The notes under the pieces: model-generated
Told to the model about the DNA's origin: nothing
The model's input: the letters and a program-made list of their open reading frames with translations, nothing else
Databases searched by the model: none
Position numbers and translations under genes: made by a program
DNA from: Dicyema japonicum
Lineage: Eukaryota; Dicyemida; Rhombozoa; Dicyemidae
Assembly: GCA_011109175.1 (NCBI GenBank)
Contig: RDEW01000013.1
Coordinates: 1,051,771 to 1,115,770, forward strand
Direction of reading: 5' to 3'
DNA: 64,000 bases
Part shown: positions 11,322 through 22,780 of the stretch, piece by piece
How positions within the stretch are numbered: position 1 is the first letter of the stretch
How the letters are laid out: every line of letters starts with the position of its first letter

Positions 11322-13350
11322 GGCTTCCCTGACATAGGACTGCTACCATAATCTGTTAATGCAAGATCTACTGTGCACTCTGGGGAATTTTGCTGTAAGA
11401 ACATCAATCTTTTGAATACAGATGACGGCGACCATGATCAGACAAGTACTATAAGAAAATAAAGTCCATATCCTATCTGGTATAAACAGAGCCTCTATTA
11501 ATTACTTGCTGAATTCAGTAGAGCGTTGTGAGGAGTAACCCACCTTACGAACTCATCCTTTTTAAAATAGACGACACCTTGGTTGTTGGGTCTAGTTTAT
11601 TTTTGCTACGAAATTAAGTGTCAATGACGATGAGCTTGGGAATTTAAATAGTTGATTAAGTTACTTAAGGAAACCTCGTTTAAATAACTGAATTATTTAG
11701 ATACTTAAGGAAACCTCGCAAATTGGCCACATTTTCAAAAAAATTTAAAACAATATTTTTCTAATTTTATTAACATTATTTAGCTTATTAAACACCTCAG
11801 ACTTATGGATTTGTCAGATACCCACCTATTTTTAGCGCAAAACTTCCTCTAATAATAACCGATTGAAACCAGAATTTACTACTTAGAATTGTAATAAATT
11901 TCAGTTTATTATTTTTTACTTTTAAAAGCTTTTTTATCAAGACTTTAAATTTTTTGTGGGACACTTATTTTTGTTTCAAAAAATTGTGAGTAATAAAATA
12001 AATAATTTAATGGTGAATTTTTAGAAGAGTAATTAAATTTTAAGATTTAAAAATTAAATTTTGATTTTTTCACACGTGGTAAGTCCATCTTTGTTCTTTT
12101 GTCTGTCTGGGATCTTGTGTTAATGCTTAGAAATGGTTAAGTTGAACGTTCAGGAGAATTTAAGGTCACGTCACTTGTTGGGCATTATATTTATCATAAA
12201 TTGCTAAGATTCCTCGGGGACCTAAGGGACAGACGAGTATGTCAGTGTGAAGTGGTAACATGTAAAAGTTCCTTGTGTGAACAATGAGCTAGAGAAACCA
12301 AATGATTGATTCAAAAGATTTTTAGTAGCTGTAAGTGGGAACTTCCCTTCCTTTCTTACGATTGGATATATCCGATTGTTTTGTTGTTTAATAATTTTTT
12401 GATTAAAATAATGGTCAGAAAGTGATATCTTTTAAAAAACATGCTGCTGTGCAATTTTGTAGTGTCGAAAATTAAATGTGCCTTTCTATATACTCTGGTT
12501 CATCTGTTGATACCCCACGTTCTACTCCTGACCATCCGCCTACTTATTCTTCATATACCCCATGATCTACTTCTGACCAACCTATTCCTTTTTCTTCTGA
12601 TATCCTATGTTTTACTTCTTAATTTTACAAACATGAAATACTCATCTTTTTGTATGGTCAAAACTCTAACATGGAACATAATACTCTGTGGAAATTTCTT
12701 GTACTTCGGGTAGTCAAATTATCCTAAACCGCTAGGAGCGTGCTAGAAGTATGACACTATCCTTCATGCTTTGGCATATGAAGAGAGGTTCCCTGTACCC
12801 GCTCATGTGTTGACTCATCCTTCAGCTGTCTACTACTCAAGGACTCAAAATCGATCCTACTCTTCATTTCGGAGCGACGTTCTCCACAGAAGATCCTCAA
12901 GGTCGTGATCCCCATGCGTTGCTTAGTTTATCGCTTTCCGTAGTGGGACTTAATTGAGAGGGTCACGAAAAGGAGTCTCTGCTGTAACCATTCAGCCAGA
13001 AATACTCCATATGATTCTCTGACGTAAACTTTGATATAATCCAAATGGTAGAAAAGAGTTCCATGATATTACTGCCCAAGTTTTTGTTCTCATGAGCACT
13101 TTGAATATGTCCAGGCCCTTCATTCGATCAAGATAATCTACGATTGTGCCCATATGTTCTTTGATCCTTGAGAATCCCTTCTTTCTTCAAACAATACATC
13201 AACTTCTCCACGATCCGTTCACTTTAGTGGGTAAAGTACACCAACTCTCTAAATTTATGTCTCAGCTCATAGTCTTTTTTTTTCCTGATTACAGATGATC
13301 CAATGCATTCTACGAACTTTCCTTATTTAGTTGCCAGATTATTACTGGAA
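11322..13350. other. Intergenic region with small repeats; no gene supported
   Basis: The 16-mer ACTTAAGGAAACCTCG occurs twice, near 11663 and 11703. At 12495-12620 three imperfect copies of a roughly 45-nt unit encode, in one frame, a Ser/Thr/Pro-rich stretch (SSVDTPRSTPDHPPTYSS) broken by a stop. At 12960-12780 on - there is an unrecognised 52-codon frame (MGITTLRIFCGERRSEM). The rest shows nothing. Confidence 0.45.
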
Positions 13351-13550
13351 GAACAGTTAATTTTAACTAATTGTAGAACCAAGGAATGATCTACACTTCT
13401 TTTTTTCTTTTTCTTGTTTGAGTGTCCTTTCTAAACAATCCAGCTCGGCAATGAGTATCCCCTGATGACGGCGTCACTCGTCAAACCCTTTCTGCATCGT
13501 AGATGCGTGGAACCTTTCAGCAGGTAAACAGCAGCGAGATTCGAATTCAA
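13351..13550 (-). mobile_element. SINE copy, truncated at both ends
   Basis: The reverse complement matches the SINE body from the B box (GATTCGAA side at about 13540) through GACGAGTGACGCCGTCATCA to the TTAAAATTAACTGTTC stretch at 13351. The A box and the 3' hairpin/tail are missing. It abuts a short GAAGAAGGT-type tandem array at 13547-13612. Confidence 0.8.
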
Positions 13551-13612
13551 AATTGAAGAAGGTCAAAATTGAAAAAGGTAAAGATTCAAAATTTGAAGAA
13601 GGTAAAGACAAA
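13547..13612. repeat. Short AAAATTGAAGAAGGT-type tandem array
   Basis: Three imperfect copies of AAAATTGAAGAAGGTAAAGA-like units lie directly between the SINE relic and the leader of NPC2-like copy B. The array is absent from the corresponding position upstream of the other copies. Confidence 0.6.
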
Positions 13613-13768
13613 AAATACTTAGATGAAGTAAATAACAGTTCGAATAGAACTTACGTGGTATAATGTCTATAGACTTTAATTAAACTATAAATGGAAAGTT
13701 TTTTTAATTTTTTAACTTTTTAATGGCGAACCTAAATTTTTAAAAAACTAATAAAATTATATAAAACG

Positions 13769-14296
13769 ATGTACGCTGCGATTTTCTGTGTTTTATTTCT
13801 AAAAGTCAATTCTTCTCCTAGTAATGATGAAATAGAAATTAATAATTGTGGTACTAAAATATTAAAAATATAAACTTAGATGGAAGTACTAGCGAAGCCA
13901 AAATTATTAAAAGATTGTATGGTCTTGGGACTGAATTTTATTAATAACTACATTACATTTCACACCAAGTAATTTGTGAGTTTTATTAGATTTGACTACA
14001 ACTTCTTTAAAAGGAGATTTTACTGTTATTCGTGGGAGCAGGTGTTCTTCCGATCAAGCCCTAAATTATGAGGGAAATATAATTAAATATGAATGTGGGA
14101 GTTGTGTTTTGATCAATGGGAACCCATCTGTGCTTCAATTAAATAATAAACAAATATCGGGGAAAAGACTGGTTGTTTGTTTGAACAATTATAGAATCGC
14201 TGCTTGGACTTAAAATTCAAATTGAAGGACCGTAATGGTAATTCCATCATTTGTGTTATTTTCCCGGTTTCGTTACTAGTAATACCGTTTGATTAG
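13769..14296 (+). pseudogene. NPC2-like (ML domain) secreted protein, copy B, exon 2 disrupted
   Basis: It has the same four-exon layout and signal peptide as copy A. Exons 3 and 4 are in good order: RGSRCSSDQALNYEGNIIKY, then ECGSCVLINGNPSVLQL, a 23-nt intron at 14172-14194, then CLDLKFKLKDRNGNSIICVI and a stop at 14296. Cys residues are kept at the ML positions. Exon 2 is disrupted: after KIIKRL, 38 bases of copy A are replaced by 37 unrelated bases (13919-13945) that bring in TAA stops. The acceptor of intron 2 has also moved by 2 nt (AAG at 14011-14013). As it stands, no full protein can be made. Confidence 0.72.
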
Positions 14297-15439
14297 TTCT
14301 CGATATTCACTTTGGGGTTAAATTGGGTTTTGTGTTGACTAACTGTCAATTTAATTTAAATTAAGGAAATTAGGATTTTTAATTGAGTATTTTATATATG
14401 TCTCCATAAAGCTTGAACTCCCTATTTCTCCTGTTTGAAAAACTCATACAAAATCTACGAATCCCCATCGATAACTTCAACTAAGCTTTAATGATTAAGT
14501 AAATTTGACTGTGAATTCAGAAATATTTGATAAAAATTTCCGCCTTTTTTTTAAATCTCAAAAATGTGCCACTGAAATATCTTCCTGAAAATCATTATAA
14601 GTGACTTATTTAAAGACTAAAGAAAACCTTTATTGAATTAATTCTGTATTGTCTATAACTAACAAACTCTTTCTATTTTAACGATGATGATCTCACTGTC
14701 AAATGCTAGAAACACTCAAATAGCTAAGATAATGTTCAAAATCACCTAAGCATTCTGTCTAACTTTCTCCACCTGTCGAAGTATAATAGACCGATAGAAA
14801 AGCAACACAGTCTTTCTAATCCCTAACTAACCTATTTCTTTTCCTGGACAAACCGAAAAAAACTACTGATAATCTGAAAAATTGATTTTGTTATGATATC
14901 GAGTTTGATAGGAAAACGTCATAAATAATCACAAAATAGATTTGTCAGTAACTCTCTTATCAGTATCTCAATAATAATGTCAATTTCATGGAATTTTGCT
15001 CTTAGATATGTGGCGTTACTGTTTTTAAAAATTTTGTGAACACAAAAGTTTCCTTGAACAGTATAACTGATTCTTTTGTTATACTGTGAATTCCTTTTCG
15101 AACACCATCTTATCAGTTAGTTATATGTATAACGATTTTTGACTCATAAATCCAAGTTTTGACCTAATTGACTTTATGTAGATTTTATGTTGTCTCAGGA
15201 AAGCCTATGCCTTCCGTCGTAGGAAAAAGTTTTTTTCCTTTCCTACATTAGTGATGGTTTCTATAATTGTAGATATCGATCGATTGTTTGATAATGACAC
15301 GTCTTACTCAGATCGTGGGAACAGGATACAATCTATTTATTTATTAACCCCAAGCTTATAATCTTTGTTAACACAACACAAACAGTCGTGAATAACTGAT
15401 CCAACGAGAACGTCTTTTTGCGACGACCAAATCCATCTG

Positions 15440-16480
15440 CTTGTGTTGAACAAAGCAAAACATTAATTTTTGATGATGAAGACTTAGCCAATTGTAGAAA
15501 GGGTATTGAGGTTTGTAAGGTTGAATAACCTCTTTTGAATCCATGTAGCGAGATAAAAATGGAAGAGACGGGGTTTAAAATTAAGAATCAGTTTTTCCAA
15601 TAATTTTGAGTGCATAGTAAAGAGATTTGTCGAAATGATGCAGGATTATTCTTAGGCTTCCAGGCTTAAGGATAGGGCTTATATAGTACAGTTTCCAGAT
15701 AGGTAGAATTGTATTCATGTTTATTGAATTGTAGAAAATCACTGTGATTGCATCAATTGCAATGGGTCTATAGTGTTTTAGTAAGATAACAGAGATAGAA
15801 TCAGGCCCACGTGAGAGGGAAGAATTCATCCACTTCAAACCCTCACTGTCATCTGAGCGTGAGATAAAGTCGATCGGCTGGATTCTCTTCCGTCTATTGA
15901 GGACAAAGAAGGCCCATCTATTTTCCTGAAAGTTTTGTGGCTTATACTGGCGTAATATATCATAAGTATGTTAAGACTGTGCTGATCCTTCTGCTGTTTT
16001 GTGTTGAAATGTCATTTTGGGCCGAATTGTTTAATTACTCTCCATACTGTCTGAGCGGATTTCTAAAATGGAAGGGACGATACTAGTTTGCAATGTTAGT
16101 CGGCTTCAGCTCTTTAATTATTTTTGATATTTCGTCATTTAGAGTTTTTGTTTGACTTTTTCTGTCCGAGAAAGGAAGGTACTGTGTTGAAGGAACTGTT
16201 TTGATGCGAATAATGATTGTGGTCTGAAGATAATCCATAATGTACCGTACAAGATGTGTCCGGTGCATAGTTTTGAGAACAGAAGGTAATGTCCGAAGAC
16301 ATTGATGAAAAAGTCCAATTGTGCTTCCTGGAGACTGGCAAATGTTTATGAGAGAGGTATGTGCACCTCGTTGAAATCTAAAAACGGTATTAAGAATTCG
16401 AAGAAGTTTTTGAGGCATACCCACCTGATCATATCTACAATTTGGATGATACATGAATTCCATCCAGAAGTATATGTAAT
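15440..16480 (-). mobile_element. Decayed Jockey-like LINE fragment, duplicate of 1640-2680
   Basis: It is the same EN-end/RT-start fragment as in block A copy 1. GPDSISVILLKHYRP and ILPIWKLYYISPILKPG lie at 15838-15640, and the endonuclease end lies around 16250. It carries its own extra indels, so the two copies have decayed separately since duplication. Confidence 0.8.
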
Positions 16481-16889
16481 CCCCATTTATGTATATTAAA
16501 AATTTAAAATAAATAAAAATTTTAAAGATAGAGTTTTTGTGTACAAAATGTACAAGTCAAGTCACTATTAATAAGAAAAGCAAAGATTGATGTTTTAAAA
16601 AAATATGGTTGTAGTGAGCAGCTTTTTGAGTCTCTATTAAAAATGGTAAACCTCACTCCAGGACGAACGACAATGAACTGATTTGGACCTAATAAACCAT
16701 ACTTCCCGCAAGTCTCTTCCCTTCCCTGTTCGATAACCCGTAACCTAGGTCACAGTAGCTCGACACCTACCACTAAGCCATCCGGAAAATATTTGTCTTG
16801 AATAAAAACTCATATTCATTATATTTCGTTTAATTCGCTTCCTCTTTCATACGCCTTTCAAACTTTTTCAACACCAACAGAGACGCCAA

Positions 16890-18257
16890 AGGCATCCTAC
16901 CATTAAGATACCAAATAGGATCCGTTCCATGTAAGAGCAGCCTCCATGACTCAACTGACCCTATATAGTGTGACAGCTAACGAGTATTGTTGTAAAAATT
17001 AATTTTTTCTGTCGTTATTGATTGCCCAAGTGTCGACGTGGCTGACTATTGTCGTTACTGATTGACGAAATGTCGTTATTGATAGGAAAATCCTATATTA
17101 CAAATTTCCACGTCAATAGATTCAAATTCCTTCAGTTTAGCATCATTCAAGGTAATTAAGGACATTTGTTATATAAATTCAATTGAGTTTTCCCAAAAAT
17201 ATAAATTGAAAGCATAATTTATTTTTCATAGGGTCGCGATCATGAGGTCTAACTCCCACGGCGTACTCAGTGCCTGTAGGCCATCATGGAGGCCATGTCA
17301 TAATAACTGACTTAATGATTCAATTTTTTTAATTTTTTATTATTTAAAAAAAATTAATTTGTGGTTTTTAAATATGTATTATTATTAAATTAATGTAATT
17401 TTTAATTTTATTTCAATCCCGAAATCGAGTTTGTCTATCATTTTAGCGTGGAAGCTTCGAGAATTAAGTTATCCAAAAGTGAATGTTTGACGACAAATAT
17501 TGAAGTTCATGGAAAGTAAGTGACATCAATTTAGTGAAAGTACTCATTCTAAACTATCTTGTGTTCATGAGAATGGAGGAAACATTAGCTTGGAGGATTA
17601 TATTTGAAAATAAATATCTACGTTTTTTGGAAAAACCCTCCTTTTTTATATCCAAATTGATGGAAGGACTCCTAACATGACCACAAAGAAATACTTGAGA
17701 ATTAACAGAAAATATTTAAATTATTAATTAATTAATTGTTTTATTTTTGTATATTTATTTAAATAATTTAAATCTTAATAATGAATAACGAGAAAGACAA
17801 GTAATAAATTATTAAAATTAGACTTCCTGGTTATATTTACGAATATCTCTACCACGTTGGGCTGGATCAATAGCAAAAAATTTTATTACCGAGGTAAGAT
17901 TATATTTATGTGGATCAACTACGACAAGCCTGTAAGTGTTGGAGAGTCTCCTGGCTTTATTTCTCGTCAGGTGGTGGGAGTAAGTTATAATTTTAATGAG
18001 TATATTCTACTCTTTTTTCCGTGATTGTGACCATCCTCGTGTTGAATCTGACCTTTATCATCAGATTCCATATTATGACCAGTATTGCAATCTACCTAAT
18101 TTTATTGTCCTCCAGGTGTTGTTGGTTGATTATATTCTATTCGTAAATTAATTTAGTAGAAAAGTCCATGCAAAGCAGCCATGATAACTCTGAAGGGAAG
18201 GATTTTACTTATTCTTCTACATGACTGCATAATTTACTTTTAACCTTCAATATTTAA
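16890..18257. other. AT-rich intergenic stretch with one repeat end
   Basis: No gene supported. Around 17010-17095 the phrase TGTCGTTAYTGATTG recurs three times, ending TAGGAAAATCCTATA. This resembles the minisatellite-bearing element end at 31561-31725 in reverse orientation. 17281-17420 and 17690-17830 are near-pure A/T. Confidence 0.45.
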
Positions 18258-18425
18258 TAATAATAATACTGCACTTTACAAAGAGTCATTTAAGCCATAG
18301 CTCCTCCCAGACAGGAGGAGGGAAACCGAGGAATGCTCCTTACTTCTATTTTTGTTGGGAGTAAGTCCTTTTGTAGATGATACGGTTTCGCAGTGAGATG
18401 TTCACTGCTGACAGCGTCACACTTC
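18258..18425 (-). mobile_element. Old, diverged SINE copy
   Basis: The reverse complement preserves the (ATT)n tail, a degraded hairpin, a GTCCTTTtG-like stretch and the core GTCACTCGTC-like block (CAGTGAGATGTTCACTGCTG at about 18391-18410). It is clearly more diverged than the copies at 3.5 and 49.6 kb, which implies long SINE activity. Confidence 0.65.
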
Positions 18426-18810
18426 AATTATAACAAGATTACCTTAAAAATATAAATTATATTTCCCATTCCAACAGTATCTGTGGTTACATTTATCTTA
18501 AACAGATTGGAGGGTTTTATACAAGATTTTGCTGAATAAACTAAACAGAAGCTATTAAAATTAACAAGATCGTATTTTTTGAAAGAAAATCTATGCTGGA
18601 CATGTTGTGTCTATAAGGCTAGCTAGCCATCATGGTATTGTCGCAAACGAAACGTCTGGCTTTCCATTGAGAGCCGGCATTCAAATCAATCTAAAGTTAC
18701 AGGAACACGATTAAAGGGACCAGAGTCAAATTCGAGAATTTTATTGTCTCGAGAAGGTACGGGACAACAAGTATCTGACACACTACGAGTATAGCCCTCA
18801 AGAATTCAAG

Positions 18811-19489
18811 AAGTAAGTTCATCATTATTATTATATTATAAAGCACAACGTCTTGCCATTGGAAATGACAAAACCAGTGCAGTACCAAACATTAATCTTT
18901 TAGTTAATTTTCTCCACTTTCCACGATCATGAGCCAAATCCCTCAAGTAATCCATATCACCAGCTATAAATAAAAGTGCGGAGTCGGCCAATTCTAAATA
19001 TAAATCTGATAAATCTGAGAAGTCATCAAATAGAGCCGGATCTTTGTTAATCCAACCACTGTGAGGTGCGTATACATTGATAATGGAGACAATGTCAGTG
19101 CTTGCTTTGGGATTCATAAACTTCATTTGTAGAACTCTGATGCGGTCATTAACTGCCCATACTCTGTAGATATGGGGGAGAAATTCCATTTTGATGGCAA
19201 AACCCAGTCCATAGTGCCTTTTGACAGTCGGAAGAAAGATCAATTTGAATTTACCACATGTTTCTTCGTGGTTATCTTGGATTTTGGTTTCCTGTAGGCA
19301 ACCGATTGCGACATCGTAATTATGTAGGTCTTGACAGAGGGAGGTCCTTTTCCAAAAAGAGGTTAGGCCTCGGACGTTGAATGAGAACAGCGAGAATTTC
19401 TCCAAAAGATAAGGTTCGTACTTTTCAGACATGTTAATACTTTATTAGAGCCACGTCACCAGCTCAACCAAAAAAGTAAGTTCATCATT
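18811..19489 (-). mobile_element. Internally deleted LINE with intact 198-codon ORF and 16-bp target-site duplication
   Basis: The ORF (19432-18836) starts MSEKYEPYLL and contains an AP-endonuclease N-terminus: FSFNVRGLTSFWKRTSLCQD, CLQETKIQDN, GLGFAI, IINVYAPHSGW and FIAGDMD (the GDFN position). It then switches directly to what looks like a LINE C-terminus (LAHDRGKWRKLTKRL, the DR..WR tail of RTE-type elements). The whole RT is missing. The 16-mer AAGTAAGTTCATCATT flanks the unit at 18811-18826 and 19474-19489, and its 3' end has an (AAT)n tail. It is therefore one discrete retrotransposed unit of about 647 bp, not two fragments. The ORF has no internal stop. Confidence 0.8.
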
Positions 19490-20436
19490 CCACTGAAAAT
19501 ACGAAACGAATTTCGTTAGTGAGGAGGAATCCTTAATAGAAAAACTGGAAATAGATCATTACTAATATTGAAGACTAAAGAGGCTTCCATCAAAACAGAG
19601 ACTGGCGGTGGTTTTGCAGAATTGATCAGAGATATTTGAAATGCTTATAATAACAGGGGGTAACTTAAGGTTGTTTGTCTGAATATTAGTGCTTGGCATG
19701 GTGGTCTTTCACAAACTTAACCGAAGGGTAATATTGGAGAACGACTCTTTCATGGCTGAGTTTTTCAGAGTAAATCTTAAGCTTGAAAAAATATCTTAAA
19801 ACTCATAATGAGGTCGGATTTCAGTATCCTGAAGCCTAAGATATGGAAGACTGCTTCAGGATCTTCTGCCTATATTCTTGTGGGGGCCACTGGAACCAGA
19901 AATTGCATCAATGATTAAATTTTTTGGAATCCTCAAAAATCTTTGTTATAAAGAGGGAATCATATACCCGATCTTCATTTTGATAATGCACGTCTTCATT
20001 ATTCTACTGATTGAAATAGCAAACCTCAATGTTCAATATTAACCCCATACTCACCATTTCTCAATCCAGTAGTGAATTTTAGCACGTGGAAATTATGTTT
20101 CCAGATAAGGGGATGAAAATGAGAAAATTTAAATAGGTTTTTTTTACCATTAAAAATTTAGTGGGGCTATTGGTCGGGAAACCCTATAAAATACCTTGGA
20201 GGTGGGTGGATCTGAGGTGATCTTTCAAGGATCATATCAATAGTAGAGAGAGAGAGCTTAGGAGATGTCAAACTGTGGTTCTTAACGGGGGCGCTGATTT
20301 TTTATTCTTTTGATTATTATCAGTAGTAGGTTTTATAAATAATTTATCATTTGCTTTTCTAATTAATTCTACTTTTCTTTAGTGTACTTTTGTAAAAAAA
20401 TATTTACTGATATATTTTCTAATTGTATTTAAACAT
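19490..20436. other. Intergenic stretch; one repeat end
   Basis: No gene supported. At 20151-20188 the sequence ATTAAAAATTTAGTGG..CTATTGGTCGGGAAACCCTATA is the reverse complement of the element end at 31561-31585. It also shares TTAAAAATTTAGTG with 32690-32705. Confidence 0.5.
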
Positions 20437-20790
20437 AGATGTGTGGTAAAAAAGTAAAACAACGTATATATTCGGATGAATACTTAAGATTTGGAGTAAT
20501 GCCCTACGAGCATAACAAATAACTTTCTATGTGTCTTATGTTTAAGAAGGTCTTTGAAGGAATGACGCCCACAAGAATGTCAAATCATCTTAAGATTTTT
20601 CATCGAGAAACTTGATTTTGTATGTTAATTAGTTCACAAACATACAAAATCAGAAAACCTCATACTATTGGAGAGTCCTTAATATAGCTGTCAAAGAAAT
20701 ATTTGATTTAATGGTTGACTGTGATTCTGCTCAAATAAGTTAATCAATTCCTCTCAGCAATAGTTCTGTCTCCTCCGAATTGATGAAATG
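20437..20790 (+). mobile_element. hAT transposase relic, BED-like N-terminus
   Basis: The plus strand reads KKVKQRIYSDEYLRFGVMPY, then a damaged zinc finger (MCLMFKKVFEGMTPTRMSNH then LKIFH), then after stops KIRKPHTIGESLI. This is the start of ZBED5/SCAND3-type hAT transposases (YS.DYL.FGF; CL.C.KVL..ESMKPSKL.RHLE..H; KKPHTIGE.LI.PA). The second zinc-binding Cys is Phe and several stops interrupt it. Confidence 0.75.
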
Positions 20791-21287
20791 CAAAAAAATT
20801 AAATTTTATTAACTAAAATTAATGTGAGAATTAAAATTAATGTGATCTGCTTTTTTCTTTTATTCTTTCAAAATAGGAACTCAGTTTGATGACGGCGTAC
20901 GTGAGAGTTGTATAAGATGTTCATCAGTTAGTTGGTTGCGAAATTTGGTTTAGATTCCTGTGATTCTGTTGAACAGAGCTTCACAACGCATTCGTAACCA
21001 AATTGGGGGTTTTAAAATTGAAATTCTACTCCAAATTGTAATAGTTGATTTTTGTTAAATATTGTGGTGAGCTCTATATCCGACTGCAATTCAATGAGCT
21101 CCATTTGAAATTCGTCTGGAGCGTTGCAGGATCTATTTCTATAGGAGTAGAAAATAATTTCATAATTGGAAAGGCATCCTTGAAATTATTAAAAATTCTA
21201 TCAAATTCTTCATTTAATAACTTGAGTATATTTAACACGTTTTTTAAATAATATTAATTTATTTAAATTTAATGCAAAAAATATTCC

Positions 21288-21425
21288 TTTTTGGACGACG
21301 ATTCTTTGAGGATTGGAATCGGACAAAGGCTGGGACTAGACGTTTGCCAGGAGCACCGATGCCGATGCGGGAAAACAGTCGATGCGAAGGGATTGCACCC
21401 GCTGTCCTGCAGAAGAAAAAATTAA
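21288..21425 (+). mobile_element. R2-like LINE fragment (zinc knuckle)
   Basis: About 135 bases are nearly identical to 40718-40852, covering the stretch before and within the C..H.CRCG knuckle (GGGACTAGACGTTTGCCAGG). The fragment stops abruptly after TGCAGAAGAA, with no downstream endonuclease. High identity implies a recent copy of the element inserted at 39261-41491. Confidence 0.85.
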
Positions 21426-22446
21426 TGTGATAAAATTGTGATGATTATTATTATGAAAACTCTTCCGAATAAGAATGATGTCCGCGATAGTAGGACGTGT
21501 GTTAAAATAGAGGGGGCCGACCTACCTCTCCATCTCTCTTCGAAAGTGGAAGCCTCTATTAGACTATTGGAGACTGATCGATTAACACAAGCTGATGTTC
21601 CCCCTTGGATTCGTTCATTGGATTAATTGTGGACCATTTGTGGCGGGTTTACTTGGGGTTGATAAGTGGCAACCAGATGATCGGTTCTCCCAAAGTATTT
21701 CTGCTCTTACGCCGAGAAGCTTGTCGATATCAAGGCTTATGAGGGCTTTAGTGGATATCCAGTCATGGATTATTTTCTGTCAGGACGGTGAGGCTCAGTT
21801 TCTGAAATGGTTCGTAGAATCCGAATTTCATCACCGAGATAGGAATAATTTTCCTTTTTGTGGATACCCAAAGGCAGTCAGCTGGATGTCTGAAAACCAC
21901 TATTCGATATGAAACCACGAAGAATATATTGTGTCAGCAGTAAGCAGGCATTCTATAAAAACATAACAGCAGCTTCGAAAGATGGGAAAGATGTAAAAAA
22001 AGTCATGGGGAACTTATTCCAATATGAATCCTACTTCCACTTTTATAGCTAGCACATGTCTTCTTACTCTTCAAAAATGGACTGTTGGTTTATGATTATT
22101 ATGATCAGGAGAGATCATAGAAGACGTCTATCGAGTGTAAGAGCCAGACTCAGAGAACAAAAGGAGATATCAGGGGGTATTCGACTGTTCGAGAAATAAA
22201 ACACGACGGGTGGGTAAACTTGGGTCGTTCAAGACAATTAGATCCACATAATGACTGTGCAAGATGTTAAGTAATCAGAAATTTGTGATACATGCTTCTT
22301 TCTTATCTAGATGTTGTACATTTTTTTGAAGTATATGGTAGCCAGTATTTTCTTTCGATTATATTTATTTTATTAATAATTATAATAATTTTAATTTATA
22401 AATTTGTTAAATAATCAATTTTGTAATATCTCTGTTTCTTTTTGTT
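21426..22446. other. Stretch with unrecognised decayed ORFs
   Basis: Frames at 21438-21626 (HLSSKVEASIRLLETDRLTQ) and 21595-21912 (RALVDIQSWIIFCQDGEAQF) overlap in different frames. They look like one decayed coding sequence of unknown family, possibly part of a mobile element. 21920-22440 shows nothing further. Confidence 0.35.
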
Positions 22447-22780
22447 ATGTCAGGTTGAATACAATTAAAAATGCTTAGAATCTGAAGAATCAGTGAGGAC
22501 ATCAGAGCAATGTCTTGAATATTTTTCGAATTTGGGGTATTATTCAAACGAGGGATTGAAATTTGGAGGAGACTATATAATATACCCTTATTCCCCTGAT
22601 CAATGTCATTCAAGTCATGTGGTTTGGTGTGTTCACAAAGCTTTGGTTGATATCCTGGATCTTGTCACTAGGACTCGACTTGCCAACGACGTAGCAAAAT
22701 CACTAGTGATTGTCTCAAAATCAGATTCTGATATAAAGACTCTTACTTTTACGAGATTTTCGTTTCATAAAGATAAGTAA
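22447..22780 (+). CDS. TSEN34: tRNA-splicing endonuclease catalytic subunit TSEN34 (Sen34), minimal form
   Basis: TSEN34 cuts the 3' splice site of pre-tRNA introns within the TSEN complex. Two exons fit: 22447-22453 (ATG TCA G) and 22479-22780, split by a 25-nt GT..AG intron ending GCTTAG, giving 102 aa. The protein reads GYYSNEGLKFGGDYIIYPYS, matching the family line GYY.T.G.KFGGDFLVYPGDP. The expected catalytic triad is present with family spacing: Tyr38, His46 (8 residues on) and Lys76 in VAKSLVI (family VRKTLLL). At 102 aa it is about a third of the human protein and is essentially the catalytic domain alone; the usual N-terminal domain is not visible. A 7-nt first exon is very small, so the true start could differ, but the frame is secure. 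Flanks are decayed repeats. Confidence 0.87.

Larger units (their letters stand above)
13699..16833. repeat. Segmental duplication block A (copy 2)
   Basis: Near-identical to 1-3183 in the same orientation. At the right edge it jumps straight to a sequence matching 4316-4370. Relative to the copy-1 neighbourhood, 1.13 kb (3184-4315) is therefore missing, including the SINE at 3508-3825. Confidence 0.9.

Noticed and set aside
12441-12713. 90-codon hydrophobic ORF as a membrane protein
   Set aside because: It is the out-of-frame reading of a short tandem repeat whose other frame is Ser/Thr/Pro-rich; Leu richness comes from CTT/CTA-rich DNA.
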